39,010 nucleotides of DNA from NCBI GenBank assembly GCA_035498175.1, contig DATKAJ010000118.1, positions 1 to 39,010 of the forward strand. Direction: 5' to 3'. Each line of letters begins with the position of its first letter. The first letter of the stretch is position 1. The stretch is from JALORV01 sp035498175. Its GTDB lineage: Bacteria > Pseudomonadota > Gammaproteobacteria > Burkholderiales > Burkholderiaceae_F. The position numbers were made by a program, and so were the translations under genes. Of this stretch, positions 8,084 through 15,386 are shown piece by piece. Under the pieces are notes generated by a model. That model did not search any database. It was given only the letters and a program-made list of their open reading frames with translations, and had not been told where the DNA came from.

Positions 8084-9346
8084 ATGCACCTCTCAGAACT
8101 CAAAGCACTGCACGTCTCCCAGCTGCTCGAGATGGCCATCGGCCTCGAAATCGACAATGCCAACCGGATGCGCAAGCAGGAGCTGATGTTCGCGATCCTG
8201 AAAAAGCGCGCCAAGGGGGGCGAACAGATCTTCGGGGACGGCACGCTCGAGGTCCTGCCGGACGGGTTCGGCTTCCTGCGCTCGCCCGAAACCTCCTATC
8301 TGGCCAGCACCGACGACATCTACATCTCGCCGTCACAGATCCGCCGCTTCAACCTGCATACCGGCGACTCGATCGAGGGCGAGGTCCGCACACCGAAGGA
8401 TGGCGAGCGCTATTTCGCGCTGGTCAAGGTCGACAAGGTCAACGGCGTCGCGCCGGAGGCGACCAAGCACCGCATCCTGTTCGAGAACCTGACGCCGCTG
8501 TTCCCGAATCAGCCGCTGACTCTCGAGCGTGACATGAAGGGCGACGAGAACATCACCGGCCGCCTGATCGACATCATCGCGCCGATCGGCAAGGGCCAGC
8601 GCGGCCTGCTGGTATCGAGTCCGAAGAGCGGCAAGACCGTGCTGATGCAGCACATCGCCCACGCGATTGCGCAGAACCATCCGGACATCGTGCTGATCGT
8701 GCTGCTGATCGATGAGCGGCCGGAGGAAGTGACCGAGATGCAGCGCTCGGTCCGCGGCGAAGTCGTCGCGTCGACCTTCGACGAGCCGGCCACTCGCCAC
8801 GTCCAGGTGGCCGAGATGGTGATCGAAAAGGCGAAGCGCCTCGCCGAGAGCAAGAAGGACGTGGTGATCCTGCTCGACTCGATCACGCGGCTGGCCCGCG
8901 CGTACAACACGGTCGTACCGGCCTCGGGCAAGGTGCTGACCGGTGGTGTGGACGCCAATGCGCTGCAGCGGCCAAAGCGCTTCTTCGGCGCAGCGCGCAA
9001 CATCGAGGAAGGCGGCTCGCTCACTATCATCGCCACCGCGCTGATCGACACGGGGTCGCGCATGGACGACGTGATCTACGAGGAGTTCAAGGGCACCGGC
9101 AACATGGAAATCCACATGGAGCGCCGGCTGGCCGAGAAGCGCGTCTATCCGGCGCTCAACGTCAACCGCTCCGGTACGCGCAAAGAAGAACTGCTGCTGA
9201 AGCCCGACATCCTGCAGAAGGTCTGGATCCTGCGCAAGCTGCTCTACGGCATGGACGAGATCGAGGCGATGGAGTTCCTCCTCGACAAGATGAAGGCCAC
9301 CAAGAGCAACTCCGAATTCTTCGACATGATGCGAAGGGGCGGCTAG
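8084..9346 (+). CDS. rho: Transcription termination factor Rho
   Basis: This 420-residue protein matches the compact Rho length of Escherichia coli (419), with no N-terminal insertion. The N-terminal helical bundle (MHLSELKALHVSQLLEMA) is followed by the primary RNA-binding cold-shock-like fold containing DGFGFLRSPETSYL. The ATPase core has Walker A SSPKSGKTVL (about 178-187), Walker B VLIVLLIDERPEE, and the Q-loop/R-loop region NTVVPASGKVLTGGVDANAL, which binds RNA in the central channel. Rho is a hexameric RNA helicase that releases RNA polymerase at C-rich unstructured transcripts. The ATG at 8084 gives the canonical N-terminus. The gene follows trxA and ends 46 bases before a strong intrinsic terminator. 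Confidence 0.98.
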   Translation: MHLSELKALHVSQLLEMAIGLEIDNANRMRKQELMFAILKKRAKGGEQIFGDGTLEVLPDGFGFLRSPETSYLASTDDIYISPSQIRRFNLHTGDSIEGEVRTPKDGERYFALVKVDKVNGVAPEATKHRILFENLTPLFPNQPLTLERDMKGDENITGRLIDIIAPIGKGQRGLLVSSPKSGKTVLMQHIAHAIAQNHPDIVLIVLLIDERPEEVTEMQRSVRGEVVASTFDEPATRHVQVAEMVIEKAKRLAESKKDVVILLDSITRLARAYNTVVPASGKVLTGGVDANALQRPKRFFGAARNIEEGGSLTIIATALIDTGSRMDDVIYEEFKGTGNMEIHMERRLAEKRVYPALNVNRSGTRKEELLLKPDILQKVWILRKLLYGMDEIEAMEFLLDKMKATKSNSEFFDMMRRGG

Positions 9347-9391
9347 GGATTCGCGCGGAAGTGGAAATCTGCTTTTGCGCGCCTCGAAGCG

Positions 9392-9425
9392 AAAGGATCG
9401 GCCGGCTTCGCTGGCCGATCCTTTT
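9392..9425 (+). terminator. Intrinsic terminator after rho
   Basis: AAAGGATCGGCCGGC (9392-9406) pairs with GCTGGCCGATCCTTT (9410-9424) around TTC, a 15-base stem with one G-U pair. It ends in a short T-run (CTTTTC). The symmetry would also permit termination from the other strand. Confidence 0.88.
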
Positions 9426-9461
9426 CATCACAACGGCACCCCGAAACCCCGGCAGACACGT

Positions 9462-9490
9462 TTGCCCGGGCGTCGCAAATCACGGATAAT
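9462..9490 (+). promoter_or_regulatory. Sigma-70 promoter of rpmE2
   Basis: TTGCCC (9462-9467) and GATAAT (9485-9490) are separated by exactly 17 bases, matching the -35 in 4 of 6 and the -10 in 5 of 6 positions. Transcription would start near 9497, leaving a leader of about 90 bases before the rpmE2 ATG. Confidence 0.72.
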
Positions 9491-9511
9491 CCGCAGTTCC
9501 CAATTTTCGAG

Positions 9512-9572
9512 GGACCGTGGTCCGGGCTGGCGGTGATTTGGGTGTCACCGCACCCCCGGGCAGGGCGGCCCG
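9512..9572 (+). promoter_or_regulatory. Structured 5' leader of rpmE2
   Basis: Three small inverted repeats follow the predicted start site: GGACC-GT-GGTCC (9512-9523), GCGGTGA/TCACCGC (9530-9536 with 9545-9551) and CGGGC/GCCCG (9557-9561 with 9568-9572). The last ends just ahead of the GCGAGG ribosome binding site. Such a leader could bind L31 for feedback control, as known for several ribosomal protein genes, but that is inference. Confidence 0.35.
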
Positions 9573-9586
9573 CAGCGAGGCAACCG

Positions 9587-9886
9587 ATGAAGCAAGGCAT
9601 CCACCCCGAGTACCGCGAAGTCGTATTCCAGGACATGCAGAACGACTTCAAGTTCATCACGCGGTCGACCCTGCAGACGAAGGAAACCATCGAGTTCGAA
9701 GGCAAGACCTATCCGCTCTTCAAGCTCGACACGTCTTCCGAGTCGCACCCGTTCTACACCGGTGCGCAGACGCGGATCGTCGAGACCGGCCGGGTGGAGA
9801 AGTTCCGTCAGAAGTTCGCCGCGAAGAGCGAGGCGGTCAACGCCGCCGCGGCGCAGGCGACCGCAGCCAAGGCACGCAGGAAGTAG
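9587..9886 (+). CDS. rpmE2: 50S ribosomal protein L31 type B (zinc-independent)
   Basis: This 99-residue protein begins MKQGIHPEYREVVFQDMQND and continues FKFITRSTLQTKETIEFEG, the type B L31 signature. It has no cysteine, so it lacks the zinc ribbon of type A L31. The C-terminus is an Ala/Lys/Arg-rich tail (AAAAQATAAKARRK) that probably contacts rRNA. L31 bridges the large and small subunits near the central protuberance. The ATG at 9587, preceded by GCGAGG, gives the conserved N-terminus; the longer frame from 9533 is non-conserved. The gene has its own promoter upstream and a terminator downstream. In bacteria with both L31 types the type B copy is usually induced by zinc shortage. Here it may be the only one, but the window cannot show that. 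Confidence 0.95.
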   Translation: MKQGIHPEYREVVFQDMQNDFKFITRSTLQTKETIEFEGKTYPLFKLDTSSESHPFYTGAQTRIVETGRVEKFRQKFAAKSEAVNAAAAQATAAKARRK

Positions 9887-9918
9887 GCAGGGCGCCAAGG
9901 CTGCCGCGGGCAGGCATC

Positions 9919-9948
9919 AAAAGGGGGCAGCCGAAGCTGCCCCTTTTC
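9919..9948 (+). terminator. Intrinsic terminator after rpmE2
   Basis: AAAAGGGGGCAGC (9919-9931) pairs with GCTGCCCCTTTT (9936-9947) around a CGAA loop, with one bulged G. It ends in TTTTC. The next ATG is only 29 bases beyond it. Confidence 0.87.
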
Positions 9949-9976
9949 ATTTCAACGGATTCAACGTCGATCGCGG

Positions 9977-11710
9977 ATGAGCTTCGAGCACCGCCCGTCT
10001 CCCTCTCGCGTCACCGAAGCCGCGGCTGCGACGTTTCCGCGCTGGCTGCTGTTCAGCGTGCTGGCCGCCTACATCGTGCCAGGACTCTTCGGGCGCGAGC
10101 CCTGGAGCACCGAAGATTCGAGTGCCTTCGGGATCGTTTGGAGCATGGCCAGCGGCTCGAGCCTCGAGTGGTGGCTGCCATCGGTCGCCGGCGAGCCCCT
10201 GCCCGAGGAAGGCCCGCTGCCGTTCTGGCTCGGGGCAATTCTGGTTCGCACGCTGGGGGGCTGGTTCGGCGCGATCGATGCCGCGCGCCTCGTCTGCGTG
10301 ATCTGGTTCGCGGTCGGCGCCTGGGCGCTCTGGTACGCCACCTATCGTCTGGCCCGGCGCGACGAGGCGCAGCCGGTGGCGTTCGCGTTCGGCGGCGAAG
10401 CCTCACCACGCGACTACGGACGCATGCTGGCCGACATCGCGGTCCTGCTGCTGCTCGCGACCTTCGGCGTGATCGCGCGCCTGCACGAGACCAGCGCCGA
10501 ATCGGCGCTGCTCGCGCTGACCTCAGTCGTGCTCTTCGGCATCGCGTACTCGCTCGACAACCCCTGGACCGGTTCTGCAGTGGCCGGCGTTGCGCTTGGC
10601 GCGATCGCGATGACGCGCGGCCTGCTTCCGGCCGCGATGCTGTTGGCCGCCGCCCTGTCCTTCACGCTCCTGCACGGTCAGCATCGGCCGGCGCGAGCCG
10701 CGCTCGTAGCGACGCTCGCGGTCGCAGTGTTCGCGATCTGGCCGCTCGGGGCATGGACGACGCACCCTGAAGACGCGGCGAGCTATTTCGCGCAGTGGTG
10801 GCAGTGGAATCGCAACAGCATCGGCCCGTCGCCCGGTGCGGGCCTGATGTGGATGCTGCGCAATGTCGGCTGGTATGCCTGGCCGCTGTGGCCATTCGCG
10901 CTGTGGACGCTGTATGCATGGCGCCATGTGCTGAGCAGGCCGCACATCGCGCTGCCGCTGCTGTTGATTGCCGCCGGCATCATTGCGCTGCTGCTCGCGG
11001 GCACGCCGAGCGACCGCGAATTCCTGCTCGCGGTCCCTGCGCTGGTCGTGCTCGCCGCCTTCGGCGTGTCGTCGCTGAAGCGCGCCGCGGAGGATGCGAT
11101 CGACTGGTTCTCGCTGGCGCTCTTCACATTGGCCTTCTTCGCGCTGTGGTTCTACGCAGGAGCCTGGCTGCTCGGCTCGCCACCCAGGATGGCCGCGTCC
11201 GTCGCACGGCTCGCGCCGGGATTCGATCCCGAACTCAGCGCTGGGCCGACGCTGGTCGCCGTCGTGGCCACGCTCACCTGGGTTGCGCTGGTGACCTGGC
11301 GGCTGCGGGCCCGTCCGCCGATGACGTGGTCTGGACCCTTCCTGGCCGCGGGCGGGCTTTCGCTGATCGGCATCGCCACCGTCGCCCTGTCCACTCCGGC
11401 CATCAACTACGCGCGGACTTACGCCACGCTCGCGCCGATCATCGCGCAGCAGGTGCAGCGAGCAGGCGGCGACACCTGCGTTCAGGCGGTCAACCTGCCG
11501 ATGGGCGTCCGCGGGATGCTCGCGTATTACGGCTCGATCCGCTTCGATCGGCCGGCTGATGCCGGGCTGTGCCGCGTCGCCCTGCAGCGTGACAGTCGCC
11601 GCACCACGGCCGACGACGCACCCCCGCCGGGCGACTGGACGATGGTCTATGAAGTCACGCGCCGGGCGCGCTTCGACGAGGCATTCCGGATCTGGGTGCG
11701 GCGCGACTGA
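9977..11710 (+). CDS. GT-C fold integral membrane glycosyltransferase (ArnT/GT39-like)
   Basis: This 577-residue protein is strongly hydrophobic, with about 10-12 predicted membrane spans (first at FPRWLLFSVLAAYIVPGLF, residues 20-38). The first periplasmic loop reads GREPWSTEDSSAFGIVWSMA, where acidic residues follow a hydrophobic span as in ArnT and protein-mannosyltransferase relatives; that loop normally holds the catalytic Asp/Glu. Such enzymes move a sugar from a polyprenyl-phosphate donor to lipid A or another envelope acceptor on the periplasmic side. Donor and acceptor cannot be told here. The C-terminal part is a soluble domain of about 100 residues containing INYARTYATLAPIIAQQV. 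It lies 24 bases before a MATE exporter. No promoter fits the short space after the rpmE2 terminator, and the start has only a weak ribosome binding site. Confidence 0.75.
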   Translation: MSFEHRPSPSRVTEAAAATFPRWLLFSVLAAYIVPGLFGREPWSTEDSSAFGIVWSMASGSSLEWWLPSVAGEPLPEEGPLPFWLGAILVRTLGGWFGAIDAARLVCVIWFAVGAWALWYATYRLARRDEAQPVAFAFGGEASPRDYGRMLADIAVLLLLATFGVIARLHETSAESALLALTSVVLFGIAYSLDNPWTGSAVAGVALGAIAMTRGLLPAAMLLAAALSFTLLHGQHRPARAALVATLAVAVFAIWPLGAWTTHPEDAASYFAQWWQWNRNSIGPSPGAGLMWMLRNVGWYAWPLWPFALWTLYAWRHVLSRPHIALPLLLIAAGIIALLLAGTPSDREFLLAVPALVVLAAFGVSSLKRAAEDAIDWFSLALFTLAFFALWFYAGAWLLGSPPRMAASVARLAPGFDPELSAGPTLVAVVATLTWVALVTWRLRARPPMTWSGPFLAAGGLSLIGIATVALSTPAINYARTYATLAPIIAQQVQRAGGDTCVQAVNLPMGVRGMLAYYGSIRFDRPADAGLCRVALQRDSRRTTADDAPPPGDWTMVYEVTRRARFDEAFRIWVRRD

Positions 11711-11734
11711 TCTTGCGGATTGCAGTCCCAAGTC

Positions 11735-13105
11735 ATGAGCGCAACAGTGCGGCCCGCCCCGCCCGAGACTTCTCCCAGGGCGATCCTGCGGCTGGCCGGG
11801 CCGCTGTTCTTCGCCAACCTGGCAGTCGTCGGCAACGGCACGATCGACACCGTTATGGCCGGCCGGCTCTCGGCGGTCGACATGGCCGGCGTCGCGGTCG
11901 CCTCGAGCGTCTACGTCACCGTCTACATCGGCTTCATGGCGGTGCTGCAGGCCCTGTCACCGATCGCCGGCCATCACTTCGGCGCACACCGCTGGCGGCA
12001 GATCGGCCATGACGTTCAGCAGGCACTCTGGCTCGCTGCGACGCTTGCACTCGCAGCAGTCCCCAGCCTGCTCGCCACCGGCTTCTGGAGCGGGCTCGCA
12101 GGCGTCGACGGCAAGGTCGCGGACATCATGGAGACCTATCTGGAGGCAGTCGCATTCGGCGTGCCGGCCGGCCTTGCGACACGCGTCTACGTCGCACTCA
12201 ACGCGGCAGTCTCGCGTCCCACCGTCACGATGGTCGTCAATCTGACGGTCCTCGCACTGAAGGCGCCGCTCAACGCGGTCTTCATGTACGGCGCTGGACC
12301 GATCGCGCCGATGGGGGGCGCGGGCGCGGGAGTGGCAACGGCCATCCTCGCGTGGCTCGCGCTGCTGCTGAGTGCCGGCATCTGGCACCTCGATCACTTC
12401 TACGATCGCTTCCGCAGCGACTCGATCCACGGACCGCGTGCGTCAAGTCTGAAGGAACTGCTGAAGCTGGGGCTGCCGATCGGTCTGTCGACCATATTCG
12501 AGGTCACGAGCTTCACCTTCATGACGGTGCTGATCGCGCGCATCGGCGCGGCCGCGGTCGCTGGCCACCAGGTCGTCGCGAACCTGGTCGCGTTGCTCTT
12601 CATGGTGCCGCTGTCCCTCGGAATTGCCACCAGCGTGCTCGTCGCGCAGTCGCTCGGCGCCGGCGCGCCGCGCGCTGCGCGCGATGTGACGCGCCGCGGA
12701 TATTCGATCGCGATGTCGGCGGCAGTCGCAGCCGCGCTGACGCTGTGGGCCCTGCGCGAAAGGATCGTGGCGCTCTACACCGCCGACCCTGACGTCACCG
12801 CCGTGGCGCTCTCGCTGCTGAGCGTCGGCGCGGTGTTCCACGTCTTCGACGCGGCCCAGGGAATGGGCAGCTTCGTGCTCCGTGGATACCGGCAGACCTT
12901 CTGGCCGATGCTGATCTATGGCGTCGCGCTATGGGGCCTCGGCCTTGGCGGAGGCATGTGGATCGGCTTCTACACCACACCCTTCGGTCCGCCGCTTGGC
13001 GCACTCGGCTTCTGGCTCGCCGCGGTCACGGGACTCGGAGTCGCCGCTGCGGCGCTCGTCGGCCTGACGCGCTACACCGCCGATGCGGCGGTCGCCGGTC
13101 GCTAA
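11735..13105 (+). CDS. MATE family multidrug/metabolite efflux transporter (NorM-like)
   Basis: This 456-residue protein has about 12 hydrophobic spans in two halves. The first contains LAGPLFFANLAVVGNGTIDTVMAGRLSAVDMAGVA (quoted in part), the conserved MATE entry with the D-x-x-M-A/V-G motif. The second half opens LLKLGLPIGLSTIFEVTSFTF and repeats the pattern with GAAAVAGHQVVANLVAL. Members exchange H+ or Na+ for cationic drugs or metabolites at the inner membrane. The ATG at 11735 is preferred over a TTG at 11720. The gene probably shares a transcript with the upstream glycosyltransferase and converges on the potassium channel gene 33 bases further on. The substrate is unknown. Confidence 0.92.
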   Translation: MSATVRPAPPETSPRAILRLAGPLFFANLAVVGNGTIDTVMAGRLSAVDMAGVAVASSVYVTVYIGFMAVLQALSPIAGHHFGAHRWRQIGHDVQQALWLAATLALAAVPSLLATGFWSGLAGVDGKVADIMETYLEAVAFGVPAGLATRVYVALNAAVSRPTVTMVVNLTVLALKAPLNAVFMYGAGPIAPMGGAGAGVATAILAWLALLLSAGIWHLDHFYDRFRSDSIHGPRASSLKELLKLGLPIGLSTIFEVTSFTFMTVLIARIGAAAVAGHQVVANLVALLFMVPLSLGIATSVLVAQSLGAGAPRAARDVTRRGYSIAMSAAVAAALTLWALRERIVALYTADPDVTAVALSLLSVGAVFHVFDAAQGMGSFVLRGYRQTFWPMLIYGVALWGLGLGGGMWIGFYTTPFGPPLGALGFWLAAVTGLGVAAAALVGLTRYTADAAVAGR

Positions 13106-13138
13106 TGTCGAGCTCGCTTGGCGTCTGATGAACGGACG

Positions 13139-13879
13139 CTAGTCAGACCAGTTCCTTTCTTGCTGCTTCTCCGCGGCAGCCTGATGGTGCGCGACTTCTT
13201 CGGCCCGCACTCGCGACAGCGCCGATGCCATCAGGCCCGACGGTACCGCGATCACGCCGAGGCCCAGCACCAGCACCACGAAGGTGAAGAGTCGTCCGCC
13301 GGGGGTCACCGGAACGATGTCGCCATAGCCGACCGTGGTCAGCGTCGCCACGGCCCACCACAGCGCGTCGAATACCGAACCAAACTTGTCCGGCTGCACG
13401 TCGTGCTCGAAGTGAAAGATACCGATGGCGGCGAGATACAGCACGATCAACGCAATGACCCCGAAAAGGATCAGGTCGTCGCGTGCGATCTCGAACGCGC
13501 GCTTGATGCGCCGCGTTGCCTGCGTGTAGCGCACCAGCTTGAACAGGCGCAGCAGGCGCAACAGCCGGAAGGCCCTTACGGCCTGCAGGTCGAATGCCGT
13601 GATCAAATAGAACGGCAGGATCGCGAGCAGATCGATGATGCCGTAGAAGGAGGTCGCGTACTTCCAGCGTGGTTTGGCGAGGTAGAGCCGTACTCCGTAT
13701 TCCACGGTGTACGCGGCGGCGCAGAACACCTCGAACGACCAGAACGCACGGCGCCAGAAGGGCGACAGGCTGGGCAGTGTCTCGAAGGCCAGCGCGATCA
13801 GGTTCGCGATGACGAGCAGTTCGATCGGGAATTCCCACTTCCCCAGCGATACGTGGTGCTCGGACCTGGCCGGTTCCAA
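13139..13879 (-). CDS. Voltage-gated potassium channel (6TM ion transporter)
   Basis: This 246-residue protein has six membrane spans plus a pore loop. The selectivity filter is in WWAVATLTTVGYGDIVPV (TVGYGD, about residues 186-191). The S4 segment RAFRLLRLLRLFKLVRY carries arginines at three-residue spacing, as in voltage sensors. S6 has the glycine-rich LVLGLGVIAVPSG gate region. The short C-terminus has no RCK or cyclic-nucleotide domain. Tetramers would conduct K+ across the inner membrane. No ATG occurs near the N-terminus; the TTG at 13879 is chosen because GGGGAGG lies four bases upstream, a strong ribosome binding site. It is the last gene before the convergent MATE gene, and the htpX terminator isolates it from upstream transcription. 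Confidence 0.92.
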   Translation of the reverse strand: MEPARSEHHVSLGKWEFPIELLVIANLIALAFETLPSLSPFWRRAFWSFEVFCAAAYTVEYGVRLYLAKPRWKYATSFYGIIDLLAILPFYLITAFDLQAVRAFRLLRLLRLFKLVRYTQATRRIKRAFEIARDDLILFGVIALIVLYLAAIGIFHFEHDVQPDKFGSVFDALWWAVATLTTVGYGDIVPVTPGGRLFTFVVLVLGLGVIAVPSGLMASALSRVRAEEVAHHQAAAEKQQERNWSD

Positions 13880-13942
13880 CGATCCTCCCCTGCGACGCAG
13901 GCAATTGTTACCGAATTCCGGAACTCACCGGACCGTACCGAC

Positions 13943-13972
13943 AAAAAAAGACGGCCGGGGAACCCGGCCGTC
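13943..13972 (-). terminator. Intrinsic terminator after htpX
   Basis: On the minus strand GACGGCCGGG (13972-13963) pairs with CCCGGCCGTC (13959-13950) around TTC and runs straight into seven T residues (13949-13943). It lies about 20 bases past the htpX stop. Confidence 0.95.
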
Positions 13973-13992
13973 GCGATTCGTCTACGTCGGCG

Positions 13993-14877
13993 TCAGTGCG
14001 CCGTTTGCAGCGCCGCGATGCGTTGCTCGATCGGCGGGTGGCTGGAGAACAGCGCCATCATGCCGCCCGGGCCAGAAATGCCCATGGCCTGCACCTGCTG
14101 CGGTAGTTGCCCCGGCTGCATGCCGCCGAGCCGCGCCAGCGCGTTGATCATCGGGCGGTTCGAGCCCATCAGCGTCACGGCACCCGCGTCGGCACGGAAC
14201 TCGCGCCGGCGCGAGAACCAGGCGACGACGATCGCCGCGAGAAAGCCGAGCGCGATATCGAGCACGATCGTGGTCAGGAAGAAACCGATGCCCGGCCGGT
14301 CACCCTCGTTCTTCAGCAGCACGCGATCGACGAAGTAGCCAACGACGCGCGACAGGAACACGACGAAGGTGTTCATCACGCCCTGCAGAAGTGTCATTGT
14401 GACCATGTCGCCATTGGAGATGTGCGACACCTCGTGCGCGAGTACGGCCTCGACTTCCTCCTTGCTCATCGACTGCAGCAGGCCGGTCGACACTGCCACC
14501 AGCGCCGAGTTCTTGAAGGCGCCCGTCGCAAATGCATTCGGATCGCCCTCGTACACAGCGACTTCGGGCATGCCGATGCCGGCCTTGTCGGCGTGCCGGC
14601 GCACGGCGTCGACAAGCCACGACTCCATCGCGTTCGACGGCTGGCGAATCACCTGCGCGCCGGTGCTCCACTTAGCCATGGTCTTGGACAACAACAGCGA
14701 GATGATCGCGCCGGTGAACCCGACCACGAGCGAGAAGATGGCCAGTGCGCCGAGGTTAAGCGTCTGCCCGCCGATGTTGAAATTGATGCCGAAAACGGCC
14801 GAGAGGACCGTGAGGAACAGCATCAGTACGACCATGATCGCAAGGTTCGTCAGGACGAACAGAGCGATACGCTTCAT
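13993..14877 (-). CDS. htpX: Membrane zinc metalloprotease HtpX (M48B)
   Basis: This 294-residue protein has the zinc-binding HExxH motif in AVLAHEVSHISNGD (about residues 141-154) and a third ligand region around RRREFRADAGAV, where the Glu of EFRAD is the expected ligand. Two N-terminal spans (ALFVLTNLAIMVVLMLFLTV and the next at about 40-65) and two further spans flank the catalytic site. HtpX degrades misfolded inner membrane proteins together with FtsH. The length matches the family (about 290). TGGAGAT lies a few bases before the ATG. It is transcribed as a single gene with its own terminator. No clear sigma-32 promoter was recognised upstream. Confidence 0.97.
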   Translation of the reverse strand: MKRIALFVLTNLAIMVVLMLFLTVLSAVFGINFNIGGQTLNLGALAIFSLVVGFTGAIISLLLSKTMAKWSTGAQVIRQPSNAMESWLVDAVRRHADKAGIGMPEVAVYEGDPNAFATGAFKNSALVAVSTGLLQSMSKEEVEAVLAHEVSHISNGDMVTMTLLQGVMNTFVVFLSRVVGYFVDRVLLKNEGDRPGIGFFLTTIVLDIALGFLAAIVVAWFSRRREFRADAGAVTLMGSNRPMINALARLGGMQPGQLPQQVQAMGISGPGGMMALFSSHPPIEQRIAALQTAH

Positions 14878-15386
14878 AGGATCTCCACAGAGAGTTGGGT
14901 AAGGTTAGATTGACTGCTGGGGCCGCACGCAGTCTAGCCAATCGGCGGCGCCCCAGGATTTCGTATTGTGCCCGTGGCTACATTCGAACAGCTCCGGATT
15001 TACCCTTGCGAATCAACGCATTGGATTGAGGCTGCGTCGGAACGTTCCTGATGTGGTGGCGGCGCGCCGCAACTCAAGAGCGAGAACGGCAAACCTTCGC
15101 TCGCTAGAATTACCATTTTTCGCCCGGCTGGACCGGCGTACTGGCGTGCCCTTGCACGGAAGTGTGCTCAAGGTCAATCCGGCGATCGTCAAGATAAGCT
15201 CGATGCATCCGCAGAGGACATTCATCGACGCCGCCCACAGCCGGGACCAGGTGCCGCTCGCGCAGACGGCGGTTCGCACCATGTTCCCGCAGTCGCCCAT
15301 GTCGATCGCTGCCACCGATCACGCGACGTACGTGGGCGACCGGCCGTTGCCGTAGGACCGTCCGACAGCGGACACCAGGAGCCCCC
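14878..15386 (+). other. 509-base gene-poor gap between divergent htpX and fumarase gene
   Basis: Open frames exist on both strands here (for example 14966-15355 plus and 15013-15315 minus), but neither shows a recognisable family, a ribosome binding site or codon use like the neighbours. The stretch is locally less GC-rich around 15091-15120 and contains a -10-like TAGAAT (15104-15109) without a matching -35, and an exact IHF consensus match (15011-15023). Promoters for htpX and the fumarase gene should both lie in it, but I could not place either with confidence. Confidence 0.5.
15011..15023 (+). promoter_or_regulatory. Candidate IHF binding site
   Basis: AATCAACGCATTG matches the IHF core WATCAANNNNTTR at every defined position and lies between two divergent genes. 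IHF bends DNA sharply and often acts in such places. About one such match per 39 kb is expected by chance, so this is only suggestive. Confidence 0.3.

Noticed and set aside
13121..13139. Small inverted repeat GCGTC/GACGC between the MATE and channel genes
   Set aside because: A five-base stem without a T-run is too weak to call a terminator.
15142..15156. Sigma-54-like element TGGCGTGCCCTTGCA upstream of the fumarase gene
   Set aside because: The GG and GC elements are one base too close for sigma-54, and the -24 element has two mismatches.
15013..15315. Possible 100-codon gene on the minus strand in the same gap
   Set aside because: No recognisable domain and no supporting start signals, and another frame is open across the same bases.
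14966..15355. Possible 129-codon gene on the plus strand in the htpX-fumarase gap
   Set aside because: No ribosome binding site, no family resemblance and codon use unlike the neighbours.
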